From UBA4416 sp964543545 (lineage in GTDB: Bacteria; Bacteroidota; Bacteroidia; B-17B0; Aurantibacillaceae): DNA of 64,000 nt. The notes under the pieces were generated by a model. The model had not been told where the DNA came from. It made no database searches and worked only from the letters and a program-made list of their open reading frames with translations. Below, in pieces: positions 15,708 to 23,784 of the stretch (its first letter is position 1; each line of letters starts with the position of its first letter). Position numbers and translations under genes: made by a program. The stretch is taken from the NCBI GenBank assembly GCA_964543545.1, contig CAZIYT010000002.1:1-64000 (forward strand), in the 5' to 3' direction.

Positions 15708-16559
15708 ATGAAACACTTCATGAATCACACTTGTCTCGTAGCAGCCACGTTAGGCGTTGCGATATTGGCCTCCTGTTCATCGCATAAGCTGTGCGGCGAT
15801 CCGGAAGCAAAGCCCGCTCAGAAATACAGCTCCAAACGTTACCGCAAAGCCTTGATGGAGCGCGACTCTTTATGCAACCTCAGTAAAGAACAAAAAGCAG
15901 AGATCGGCAGGCTCAATGCCAACTATTCCGACCTGAACACGAAGTACAACCAGCTGCAGGCAGCATCCGGCTCCCAGCTCGATAAGCTCAGCACCGACCT
16001 GGGCAACAAGCAGGCAGCGCTCAACCAGAAGGATGCGCGCCTGAGGCAGCTCGAAGCGATTCTGATGCGCCAGGACTCGGTGCTCAACGTCCTGAATAAT
16101 TCCGTTAAAAATGCCTTACTGGGCTTTAATCCCGATGAGCTTACTGTGGAAATGAAAAACGGAAAAGTGTATGTGTCATTATCCGATAAGCTTCTCTTCA
16201 AATCGGGAGATGCCAATGTGGAAGCAAAAGGAAAAGAAGCCCTCAAAAAACTGGCGGACGTTTTAAATAAAAATCCGGACGTAAGCATTGCCATCGAAGG
16301 GCATACGGATAACGTACCGATCAAAACCGCCCTTTACAAGGATAACTGGGATTTGAGCACGGCCAGGGCTACCAACGTGGTGCGCTTGTTATCCAATGAG
16401 TATGGGATGGATGCACACCGCCTCACGGCTGCCGGTAAAGGCGAATTTTTCCCGGTTGCCGATAACTCAACCCCTGAAGGAAAAGCCAGGAACAGGAGAA
16501 CGGAGATCGTTCTGTCTCCGAAACTCGATATCCTGATGAAGCTCATCAGCGCGAAGTAA
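15708..16559 (+). CDS. OmpA-family lipoprotein with coiled coil
   Basis: A 283-residue lipoprotein. Lipobox ILASC gives Cys22 or nearby; about 65-130 is a coiled coil (KEQKAEIGRLNANYSDLNTK and onward); about 165-275 is an OmpA/MotB peptidoglycan-binding domain with IEGHTDNVPI, LSTARATNVVRLL and the Arg-rich NRRTEIVL motif containing the diaminopimelate-binding Asp and Arg. It is anchored in the outer membrane by its lipid and tethers it to peptidoglycan. It is followed by a terminator at 16583-16609. Confidence 0.9.
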   Translation: MKHFMNHTCLVAATLGVAILASCSSHKLCGDPEAKPAQKYSSKRYRKALMERDSLCNLSKEQKAEIGRLNANYSDLNTKYNQLQAASGSQLDKLSTDLGNKQAALNQKDARLRQLEAILMRQDSVLNVLNNSVKNALLGFNPDELTVEMKNGKVYVSLSDKLLFKSGDANVEAKGKEALKKLADVLNKNPDVSIAIEGHTDNVPIKTALYKDNWDLSTARATNVVRLLSNEYGMDAHRLTAAGKGEFFPVADNSTPEGKARNRRTEIVLSPKLDILMKLISAK

Positions 16560-16582
16560 TACAGAAGATATACCTTAGATAG

Positions 16583-16609
16583 AAAGAGGAAGTGATGAGC
16601 TTCCTCTTT
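16583..16609 (+). terminator. Terminator after the OmpA-family lipoprotein
   Basis: Stem AAAGAGGAAG / CTTCCTCTTT with a seven-base loop and a following T run. Confidence 0.8.
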
Positions 16610-16684
16610 TTTATTTATGCATTTTTGATTGTATGAAACAGTCTCCGGTATTATTCCGACCGCTCTGCTGATAACTATTTTGAT

Positions 16685-16941
16685 GCCCGTCACGACGTGT
16701 CGTGAGGCTGTCGCGCGTCAATCCTTGGCGCTTATCACGATCGAAGAACAAGCGGCCGGCTCCCGAAGTGACAACTAATTTTCTTTGTCAGCTCCTGTTT
16801 CTCTTTCACTCTTCCCGTTTTCTTATAGGTTCTTATACTTGTACTGTCATCACGACCAGTCGTGATCGTGGTGTCGAAGTATGCCTTATATGGTTTCTAT
16901 CAGAACAAAAACGCTTTTAAACTGTCACGACGCGTCGTGAC
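16685..16941. repeat. Cluster of three GTCACGAC-nn-GTCGTGAC palindromes
   Basis: Near-perfect or perfect 16-18 bp palindromes lie at 16689-16706, 16849-16866 and 16924-16941 (the last fully symmetric). A fourth is at 62251-62268, inside a 30-base block nearly identical to 16685-16714. No coding region is supported between 16610 and 17007. They could be protein-binding sites or dispersed palindromic repeats. Confidence 0.7.
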
Positions 16942-17007
16942 GAAGCGACACTCATAAAAAAAGCCGCCCTACAGCAGCTTCCTTTTTCAAAGATAAACCA
17001 GATGATT

Positions 17008-17871
17008 TTACCACAATGGTTTTTTGCCTGCAATCGGATTTTTGCCCAGCTTATGGTTATTGGCATGCTTTACCGAAAGATCGTTCAGGATGTCTTTTTT
17101 GTTATTCATGCCCACGGTGGCAATGTCGGCCGGTGTTACCGGTTTTTCAAACAAGGGATGATCCGGATGATTCTCATCGTAAGGAACACCTTCCGTTTTC
17201 ACAGCCTGTGCGGTGATATGGCCCGGTTCAATGTTTTCAGCATGTTGTGTAAAGACCGGTGTTACGGGCTCGTTTGATAGAACCTTGTTTTCAGTCAGAG
17301 GCATTTCCTCCGGTTTAGTTACCGGTTTAGCAGCTGGTTTATTGACCATCTTTTTAGGAGAGCTTGTTTTTGCCTTAGCCACGGGTTTGGCTGATGGTTT
17401 TACCATTGGTTTCGAAGCCTTCGCTTTTGCTACCGGGCGAGCCATGCTTTTAGTCATTGTTTTTTTTGCAGTCGCTTTTTTAGCCGGTGCTTTGGCCACT
17501 GCTTTCTTCACCGTATTCACGGTTTTTTTCGCTGCCTTCACGGCTTTTTTCACCACAGGGCGCGATTTGCTCACCGCTTTTTTCACGTTTTTCTTCACGG
17601 CGCTTACGGTCTTTTTAACCGCTTTCACTGCTTTCTTCACAGGCGATTTGGCTGCTACTTTCTTCACGGCTTTTTTCACAGCATTGGCTGCTTTTTTAAC
17701 CGGTGCTTTGGTAGCCGCTTTTTTTACGGGTTTCATTGCTTTTTTTACAGGCGCCTTAGCCGCTATTTTCTTCACTGCTTTTTTAGGAGCAGCCTTTTTC
17801 GTAGCTTTTTTTGCCGTCCCACCGGCTGCCTTCCTGACTTTGGCCGGGGACTTTTTTGATTTCATTGCCAT
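17008..17871 (-). CDS. Histone H1-like lysine/alanine-rich protein
   Basis: A 287-residue basic protein from ATG 17871, since the longer frame start at 17982 adds an unrelated segment. Residues about 5-190 are repeats of the type KKAVKKxxAKxPVKKA, resembling the C-terminal tail of histone H1 and bacterial HctB/AlgP-type proteins, expected to bind and condense DNA. The C-terminal 95 residues differ sharply: acidic and polar with ENHPDHPLFEKPVTPADIAT, a small conserved-looking domain. A weak hairpin with a T run at about 16958-16983 may end the transcript. The repeats are encoded by near-repetitive DNA and so are prone to length variation. Confidence 0.8.
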   Translation of the reverse strand: MAMKSKKSPAKVRKAAGGTAKKATKKAAPKKAVKKIAAKAPVKKAMKPVKKAATKAPVKKAANAVKKAVKKVAAKSPVKKAVKAVKKTVSAVKKNVKKAVSKSRPVVKKAVKAAKKTVNTVKKAVAKAPAKKATAKKTMTKSMARPVAKAKASKPMVKPSAKPVAKAKTSSPKKMVNKPAAKPVTKPEEMPLTENKVLSNEPVTPVFTQHAENIEPGHITAQAVKTEGVPYDENHPDHPLFEKPVTPADIATVGMNNKKDILNDLSVKHANNHKLGKNPIAGKKPLW

Positions 17872-17993
17872 AAGAATAGTTTTTAGTTTTTTAATTGAAA
17901 AGCAACAACCGTACCCTGCATTGATATTGAGGGACTTACAGGAGAAATGGCCTTGCAGCCCTTTAGTGGCAGGCTTTGCCATCCATCGCCTTC

Positions 17994-18125
17994 ATGAAGA
18001 ACGATCTGATTGAAAAAGAAGGAATTAAACAGAATGTAGAACTTAGTCTACAATTGAATGGAAGGAAGATAGAGAATGGCAAACAGCGGGAATGGTATAA
18101 AACCAACCCGGTGATTGACAAATAA
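17994..18125 (+). CDS. Possible 43-residue hydrophilic small protein
   Basis: An ORF from ATG 17994 to TAA 18125 encodes MKNDLIEKEGIKQN followed by VELSLQLNGRKIENGKQREW and a short end, a charged peptide with no signal or helix. It sits between the divergently transcribed histone-like gene and the convergent maf gene, and no other feature explains the stretch. No clear promoter is seen. It may be spurious; conservation in relatives would decide. Confidence 0.3.
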   Translation: MKNDLIEKEGIKQNVELSLQLNGRKIENGKQREWYKTNPVIDK

Positions 18126-18131
18126 TGGAAA

Positions 18132-18725
18132 TTAAAACTTGATCAGCTCTTCGTAAAGCTCTTTTACCGGAAGCCCCATCACGTTATAGAAGCTGCCTTC
18201 GATCTTATCGATGCCAATGTAGCCGATCCAATCCTGCACGCCGTATCCGCCGGCTTTATCGTAAGGGCTGTAGCTGGTGAGGTAATATTCGATCTCCTCG
18301 GATTTCAGCTTTTTGAAATACACTTTGGTCACGTCGAAGAAGGTGGTTTGCTTATTGCCGCTTTTCAGGCACACGCCGGTATACACTTCGTGCATTTTGC
18401 CGCTCAAGGTTTCCAGCATTTTTTTGCCTTCCACAAAATTAGCCGGCTTGTTAAAGGCTTTGCCATCGCACCACACGATCGTATCTGCCGTAATGAGGAT
18501 TTCCTCCTCTTTCAGATCGTCCGGGTAAGCATCCGCTTTCTTTTCGGCAAGGAACAAAGGAATGTCCTCAGCCAATAAATCGATCGGGTAGCTTTCCTCT
18601 ACATTAATGGGTTTATTTAAAAAATCGAATCCGAGGCTTTTTAAAAGTTCCTGCCTGCGGGGAGAGTTGGAGCCAAGGATCAACTGGTAAGGAAATTCCT
18701 TGATCGTCTGTTCGATGCTAGTCAT
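18132..18725 (-). CDS. maf: Maf family nucleoside triphosphate pyrophosphatase
   Basis: A 197-residue house-cleaning enzyme that hydrolyses dTTP/UTP or modified nucleotides to monophosphates. QLILGSNSPRRQELLKSLGF (14-33) is the Maf signature with the SxSPRR loop; ITADTIVW carries the catalytic Asp, and YDKAGGYGVQD and EGSFYNVMGLPV complete the family motifs. The start ATG overlaps the UbiA stop by eight bases, giving a two-gene operon. The gene order prenyltransferase-maf is common in Bacteroidota. Confidence 0.93.
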   Translation of the reverse strand: MTSIEQTIKEFPYQLILGSNSPRRQELLKSLGFDFLNKPINVEESYPIDLLAEDIPLFLAEKKADAYPDDLKEEEILITADTIVWCDGKAFNKPANFVEGKKMLETLSGKMHEVYTGVCLKSGNKQTTFFDVTKVYFKKLKSEEIEYYLTSYSPYDKAGGYGVQDWIGYIGIDKIEGSFYNVMGLPVKELYEELIKF

Positions 18726-19668
18726 AAAGGTTTTTTATAATGAGGGTAAAGGCAATACCAAATAACATGATAAATTTAAGCAATAAACTTGCCATTTTAA
18801 AATCCCTGGAGGTTTTGGCCCGCATAATCAGAATCAGTAATATGCTGAGTGGTAATAAGAGCAGGCCAATGATGTAATAGAGCGCAAGGGCCTGTTGCGA
18901 ATAGTAAAACTTAATGCCTGCAATGAGCAGCATGCCCATCGTAATAAGGATCACAAAAAAAGTAACCACTTTGCTCGTAATGATGCCCCAAACAATCGGC
19001 ATGGTTTTGCAGCCCGTCTGGATGTCGCCCTTATAATCCTCCATATCTTTCACCACTTCCCGGGCAAAAGAGGTCAGAAAGGCAAAGCCGGCATAACCGA
19101 AGGTGATGATCACCAGGGGTTTCAGGGCTGTTGAGGTAATCGAGCCGATGAGGGTGGTTGTTCCCGCAGAAAGGTAAAAGTCGTAAACCATAGGCATCAC
19201 CGGGATGGTGGCCGTGAGCAGAGATACCACGATGTTGCCTACCAGCAATTGCTTTTTGAAATTAGTGGAATAGAACCATAGCAACAGGATGCTCAGGATC
19301 TGAAAAGTTACCAGCTTGAGGTTATGACATTTCAGCGCGAGGAAAACACCCAGGAGCAAACCCGTAGCGCTGAAGAGGATGTGCATGATCATGGCCCAGC
19401 GACGCTTGATGCTCACATCCACCACCACGGTTTCGGGGCGGTTGATCTTATCGGTCTTCACATCAAAATAATCGTTGATCATATAGCCTGCCGCCGCAAT
19501 CAGCAAGGTGCTCAGCAATGAAATGGAGAAGAGCCCCGGCGTAAAATCCGAATAGGCATTCACGGGGGCAAACACCAGGTACTTGATGCAGATCTGCGTG
19601 ATCGCAATGATGAAGAGATTCTCTACACGGATCAGTTTTAAAAAAGCTATGAAGGGGTTTCTCAGCAA
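18718..19668 (-). CDS. UbiA-type prenyltransferase (geranylgeranylglycerol-phosphate synthase-like)
   Basis: An integral membrane prenyltransferase with eight or nine helices. The first Asp-rich motif is NDYFDVKTDKINRPE and the second is REVVKDMEDYKGD; both bind the Mg-prenyl diphosphate. In Bacteroidota with Maf as neighbour, this member is usually annotated as geranylgeranylglycerol-phosphate geranylgeranyltransferase-like, but the acceptor cannot be fixed from sequence. The frame opens at TTG 19716, which would leave nine bases to the divergent methyltransferase gene. TTG 19668 (LRNPFIAFLKLIRVENL) fits homologues better and is used here. Confidence 0.85.
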   Translation of the reverse strand: MLRNPFIAFLKLIRVENLFIIAITQICIKYLVFAPVNAYSDFTPGLFSISLLSTLLIAAAGYMINDYFDVKTDKINRPETVVVDVSIKRRWAMIMHILFSATGLLLGVFLALKCHNLKLVTFQILSILLLWFYSTNFKKQLLVGNIVVSLLTATIPVMPMVYDFYLSAGTTTLIGSITSTALKPLVIITFGYAGFAFLTSFAREVVKDMEDYKGDIQTGCKTMPIVWGIITSKVVTFFVILITMGMLLIAGIKFYYSQQALALYYIIGLLLLPLSILLILIMRAKTSRDFKMASLLLKFIMLFGIAFTLIIKNLYD

Positions 19669-19725
19669 AGTATAGTAAGAGAACGAATTTAGGAAATAAA
19701 ACCATATTTTTATCAATAAAAAGAG

Positions 19726-20316
19726 ATGGAAGAATTAAACGCACGTTACTGGGATGAGCGTTACCTGAATGACGATTTTGGCTGGGACATCGGCTCTGTG
19801 TCGCCGGCCCTGAAAGCCTATATCGATCAGCTCACCGATAAGAACCTGAGGATCCTGATCCCCGGCGCAGGCAATGCCCATGAGGCCGAATACCTGCATG
19901 CACAGGGCTTTGCAAATGTGTACGTGCTCGACATCGCTACGGTCATCTTCGACAATATCCGTGAGCGTGTGCCTTCCTTTCCGGGCAACCACCTGATCCA
20001 GGAAGATTTCTTTGCGCATCGCGGGCAATACGACCTGATCCTGGAGCAGACATTTTTTTGTGCTCTTGATCCAACGTTAAGAAAAAGTTATGTCGCAAAA
20101 ATGCATACCATTCTGAAACCCGGTGGAAAGCTCGTTGGTGTTTTATTCAGCGATCCTATGAATGCAGATAATCCGCCTTTTGGAGGGAGCCTGGAGGAAT
20201 ATGAAAACCTGTTTTTCCCGGCTTTTCAAAAGCAGGTCTTTGAGCCGTGCTATAATTCCATTGAGCGGCGCGTAGGCCTGGAGCTGTTCATGATCCTGGA
20301 GAAAACGGACGAGTAG
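19726..20316 (+). CDS. SAM-dependent methyltransferase (thiopurine S-methyltransferase-like)
   Basis: A 196-residue class I methyltransferase. The N-terminal YWDERYLNDDFGWDIGSVSP is typical of the TPMT group, ILIPGAGNAHEAEYL is the SAM-binding motif I, and YDLILEQTFFCALDP is the post-motif region. In bacteria this group methylates thiols, selenium or tellurium compounds or halides. It is divergently transcribed from the UbiA gene. The substrate is unknown. Confidence 0.85.
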   Translation: MEELNARYWDERYLNDDFGWDIGSVSPALKAYIDQLTDKNLRILIPGAGNAHEAEYLHAQGFANVYVLDIATVIFDNIRERVPSFPGNHLIQEDFFAHRGQYDLILEQTFFCALDPTLRKSYVAKMHTILKPGGKLVGVLFSDPMNADNPPFGGSLEEYENLFFPAFQKQVFEPCYNSIERRVGLELFMILEKTDE

Positions 20317-20441
20317 GTGAATTTTTCTTGTGGGTGATGTATAGGTACGTTACACAAGCACCACAAGGATAGGTTAGCTTCGGCTGTACTCAGCCAACAA
20401 CTACCAGGAAAATATTCCCTATCTTTATCTTGTCATTACGC

Positions 20442-20996
20442 ATGCAGGAATCCAAAATCATATTCGAAGAAAAACAATACATGGGTCACAACCGGCTCAG
20501 CATGATCTGGCGCACCCTCATTGCCTTGTTTTGTTTTATCGGGTATTACTGGAGCCAAAACCCTTACCCGGTGAAGGTGGCGATCTTCCGCATAGGCCAT
20601 TACCCGGCGCTCGATATTCCCAACTCAGGGCAGATCTTTTTCCTCCTGGGCTTGCTGGTGACGCTGTTTTCACTGATGCTCACTTACATCCTGCACTCGC
20701 ATACCAAGGTGCATGCCGAATACCTGATCATCGACGGCTTCTGGACCGCACGCCGCGTTAAGATCAACCTCGATACCATCACCGGCATCCGGAAGAGCAA
20801 GTATAAAAAACACATTTTCCGCAGGGCCGTTTATAACCTTCACAGCCGCGGTGTCATCCGCTTTTATACCAGTGGCAACGAGTTTGTGGAGCTTAAGGAC
20901 AATTCGGGCTTTACCTACAGGATTGGCAGCCAGAAGGCGCCGGAGCTTTACCAGGTTCTCAAAAAGCAGTTGAATCTCATCAACGCCGCTAAATAA
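20442..20996 (+). CDS. Two-helix membrane protein with PH-like domain
   Basis: A 184-residue protein from ATG 20442 (a TTG 12 bases upstream is also in frame). Two membrane helices at about 20-40 and 62-85 are followed by a beta-rich cytoplasmic domain (YLIIDGFWTARRVKINLDTI, then RFYTSGNEFVELKDNSGFTY), which resembles the bacterial PH/DUF304-type fold. TATCTTTA at about 20419-20426 may be the -7 box. The function is unknown. It converges on the lptD-like gene with six bases between stops. Confidence 0.6.
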   Translation: MQESKIIFEEKQYMGHNRLSMIWRTLIALFCFIGYYWSQNPYPVKVAIFRIGHYPALDIPNSGQIFFLLGLLVTLFSLMLTYILHSHTKVHAEYLIIDGFWTARRVKINLDTITGIRKSKYKKHIFRRAVYNLHSRGVIRFYTSGNEFVELKDNSGFTYRIGSQKAPELYQVLKKQLNLINAAK

Positions 20997-21001
20997 ATTT
21001 T

Positions 21002-23599
21002 CTAGAGATTATCATACCACTGCCTCTGCCGTGGAATTTTCACATCGCTGAGCATGCTTGTTTTGAGGTTGATGGTGAGGCTGTAGCTCTTCCGGAAGCC
21101 GAAGGGCACCCAGTCGATCCTGGCTTCCCAGCAGCGCAGGTCGCGGTAGATGTTGATGCTCGTATAGCTGAGGTTTTTGGCGGTAAAATCATAACCGCTG
21201 GTCATGCCCACCTTCCAGTTTTTGGTAAGGGCAATGTCGCCCGAAAAACTCAGCGTTTGAATGGTACGTACTTTCACGGTATCTTTGGTGAAGCCCACGT
21301 TGTAATACATGTTCAGGTTCCAGGGCAGCTGCTCCTGCGATTGCAGGGTATTGGTAGGTGTTGCTCCTTTTTCCGCGCCATTGGTAAGGTCTGGTCTTTT
21401 AGGCCTCATCGTCTGGATGGTATTGGAGCTGAACGAGGCGTTGATAGCGGCATTACCGTTCGTGAAACGCACCAGCTTGTCGGAGACGGAAAAAGCAAAT
21501 TTGTCTACGCGAAGTTTTGTGTCGGGATCGATGGCATAAGGATCGAAATTAGAGTTAACCAACAGGTCGAAGAATTTCCAGACCTTGGTCCTGGCCGATA
21601 CGCTGATGAGGCTCATCTTGAAATTCTGGGCCGCAAAATTATAGTTACCGTTGAGGGTGAGGTTCTGCAGCAGCTGCACTTTGTTGTATGTATAGCCCGT
21701 ATCGGTGTTTTGCCTGACCTTGGCATCGATGGTATTGTTCAGGTTCAGCCCGATGTTGTTTTGCTCTCCATCCGGCGGGCCCGGGAACATGGCATTTTCA
21801 AAAATGGAATACCTGGCTTCGTAGCTGGATAGCTTGTTGTTTCGCACCTGTTTGTAAAAGCCAAACTGATCGGCGCCGTAATCGGGCCGGTACAGGTAGT
21901 TGAGCGTGGGAATGAGGAGGTGTCTGATCTGCTTGACGCGCTTGCTTCGGAAGAGGTAGTCCATGAACACCTTCGTCGTTAAGGCCGTATTGAAATTAGC
22001 ATCGTAGCCTGTTTTAAATTCCCGGATGGTATTGCTATAGACTTTATTGCTATCCGGAATAAAATATTTTTCCGTGGTTTTGGTGGTCATCGTCGCGTTG
22101 AGGTTCAGCGCCGGTGTCAGCGTGAAATATTTCAGCACCGTAATATTCGTCGAGATCGGGATGCTGTGCCTGACGCCATATTTCAGCTTATCACCGATAT
22201 CGCCCTTAAAGATCGCCGAGTCGTAATCCGTTAAAGTGTTACGCGCTTCGAGCAGGTAGCTGATGCCCAGCTTATCCAGCGGGTTTTGTTTCACACGGCC
22301 TTCTTTCTTAAAAGGGAAGAAACGGTTCACGTTGAAGGTAAGCTCCGGAAAACTCAGGTTCATGATCTTGGTCTGCGTGTTCTGATCGTGCCTGGCACCT
22401 ATGCTCAGCGAAGAAAGCTTGAAGGACTTTGTGTAATTGATGCTGGAATAAAACGTATTGGCCAGGTACTGCCCGGTATTGAGCGCATTGTATTTGTTGT
22501 ACTTGGATGTTTTAATGTTCACATTGCTGCTGAAGCGCACCGAAGGATTGTTCTTCTGATCCTGGGTATGCGTCCAGGTTACCGAGAAATCCTTTTGCTT
22601 CCCAAAGGCTGAGGGAAGGCCGCTGGATTGAGGGATCTCACGCTCTCCGGACCTGAACTCGGAATAACCGAGGGACAGGGAGCCGGTGTATTTGTAGTTG
22701 ATGTTGTAATTATTCAGCGTGCGCAGGGCCCAGCTCCCGTTTGTATAAATGTCGCCGCGGATGGTCATGTCCGTCTGGTCGCTGATGCCCCAGTAAAAGC
22801 CACCGTCTTTGAGGTTATAGCCTAATACTTCACTGCTGTTGAAGGTTGGGATCAGGATCCCCGAATGCCGTTTTTTGGTATTGGGAAAGTAGCCGAAAGG
22901 CAGGCCGAGTGGGGTAGGCACGCCCCCGATCTCGAGGTACATCGGGCCGGTGACGATCTTGTCATCCGGGATGATCTTGGCCTTTTTGGCCCTGAAAATG
23001 GTACGCGAATCTTCAAACTGGCAGGGAATACATTTCAGGTCCTTCATGTACACCACATCGTTGCTATCCTTTTTCACCTCGCTGCCCAGCAGGATCAGCT
23101 CCCCCTCTTTGGTTTTGATCCCATAGATCTTTCCCTTTTTCGTCTTCACGTTATAGATCATACTGTCCGCGCCCGATTCCTGCCCGTCGATCTTAAACAC
23201 CGGGCTGCCGATGTACTTGCCCAGGGAGTCTTTCTTGCCCGAAGATTTGATGGTATTCTTTTCGTTGTCTACGGTAATGTACTCCGCCCTGATGCTCATG
23301 CTTTCATACTCAATAAAGGCATCGCCGAATAAATACACTTTCTGGCCTTTGGTTTCGTATCTTATCGAATCCCGTGCGTTATAAGTTACCTTTTTGTCCA
23401 AAGCCTGGTCGTCGTCCCCGTCATCGGTGTCCAGGGTATCGAGGTCTACGGTTTTTACGCTGTCTTTGGGAGGAAGAGCCGTTTGAGCCTTGTTGCCTGC
23501 ACTGGTATCCGGAGAGGCTGTTTTGGGAGGATTGACCGTTTTGGTATTATTGCCTTTCAGGTCGGATTGGGCAACCAGCGTGGCCTTACTTATTAACAC
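21002..23599 (-). CDS. lptD: LptD-like LPS-assembly outer-membrane protein
   Basis: An 865-residue protein: a low-complexity N-terminal segment, an OstA-like beta-jellyroll (about 70-190, with YETKGQKVYLFGDAFIEYES), and a large LptD barrel including FEDSRTIFRAKKAKIIPDDK and LGLPFGYFPNTKKRHSG. The family inserts LPS into the outer leaflet. The GTG start at 23599 cuts the signal peptide: the frame upstream encodes IIRLKQIFFILLLV before a stop, a convincing leader with no ATG, GTG or TTG. The true start may be ATT 23638 or ATC 23635. Its partner LptE is not adjacent. Confidence 0.85.
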   Translation of the reverse strand: MLISKATLVAQSDLKGNNTKTVNPPKTASPDTSAGNKAQTALPPKDSVKTVDLDTLDTDDGDDDQALDKKVTYNARDSIRYETKGQKVYLFGDAFIEYESMSIRAEYITVDNEKNTIKSSGKKDSLGKYIGSPVFKIDGQESGADSMIYNVKTKKGKIYGIKTKEGELILLGSEVKKDSNDVVYMKDLKCIPCQFEDSRTIFRAKKAKIIPDDKIVTGPMYLEIGGVPTPLGLPFGYFPNTKKRHSGILIPTFNSSEVLGYNLKDGGFYWGISDQTDMTIRGDIYTNGSWALRTLNNYNINYKYTGSLSLGYSEFRSGEREIPQSSGLPSAFGKQKDFSVTWTHTQDQKNNPSVRFSSNVNIKTSKYNKYNALNTGQYLANTFYSSINYTKSFKLSSLSIGARHDQNTQTKIMNLSFPELTFNVNRFFPFKKEGRVKQNPLDKLGISYLLEARNTLTDYDSAIFKGDIGDKLKYGVRHSIPISTNITVLKYFTLTPALNLNATMTTKTTEKYFIPDSNKVYSNTIREFKTGYDANFNTALTTKVFMDYLFRSKRVKQIRHLLIPTLNYLYRPDYGADQFGFYKQVRNNKLSSYEARYSIFENAMFPGPPDGEQNNIGLNLNNTIDAKVRQNTDTGYTYNKVQLLQNLTLNGNYNFAAQNFKMSLISVSARTKVWKFFDLLVNSNFDPYAIDPDTKLRVDKFAFSVSDKLVRFTNGNAAINASFSSNTIQTMRPKRPDLTNGAEKGATPTNTLQSQEQLPWNLNMYYNVGFTKDTVKVRTIQTLSFSGDIALTKNWKVGMTSGYDFTAKNLSYTSINIYRDLRCWEARIDWVPFGFRKSYSLTINLKTSMLSDVKIPRQRQWYDNL

Positions 23600-23784
23600 T
23601 AATAAGAGTATAAAAAATATTTGTTTGAGTCTGATAATAAATCCTTCGGGCTAAATTTACCTAAACCTGCAAAGCTAACAATTAACGGGCTCATAGGCTA
23701 TCAAATAACGAATTTTAAAGATAAAAATTACCCAAAAAAATATAACAGGATCCACCCAATTCAGTGTCCGAAAACGAAAGTGTT

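Noticed and set aside
16702..16920. Plus-strand 72-codon frame among the palindromes
   Set aside because: It runs through the palindromic repeats and has no recognisable domain.
17213..18013. Plus-strand 266-residue frame rich in Phe and Ala over the histone-like gene
   Set aside because: It is the antisense of the lysine/alanine repeat gene; the repetitive AFFTxF pattern follows from complementing AAG/GCC codons.
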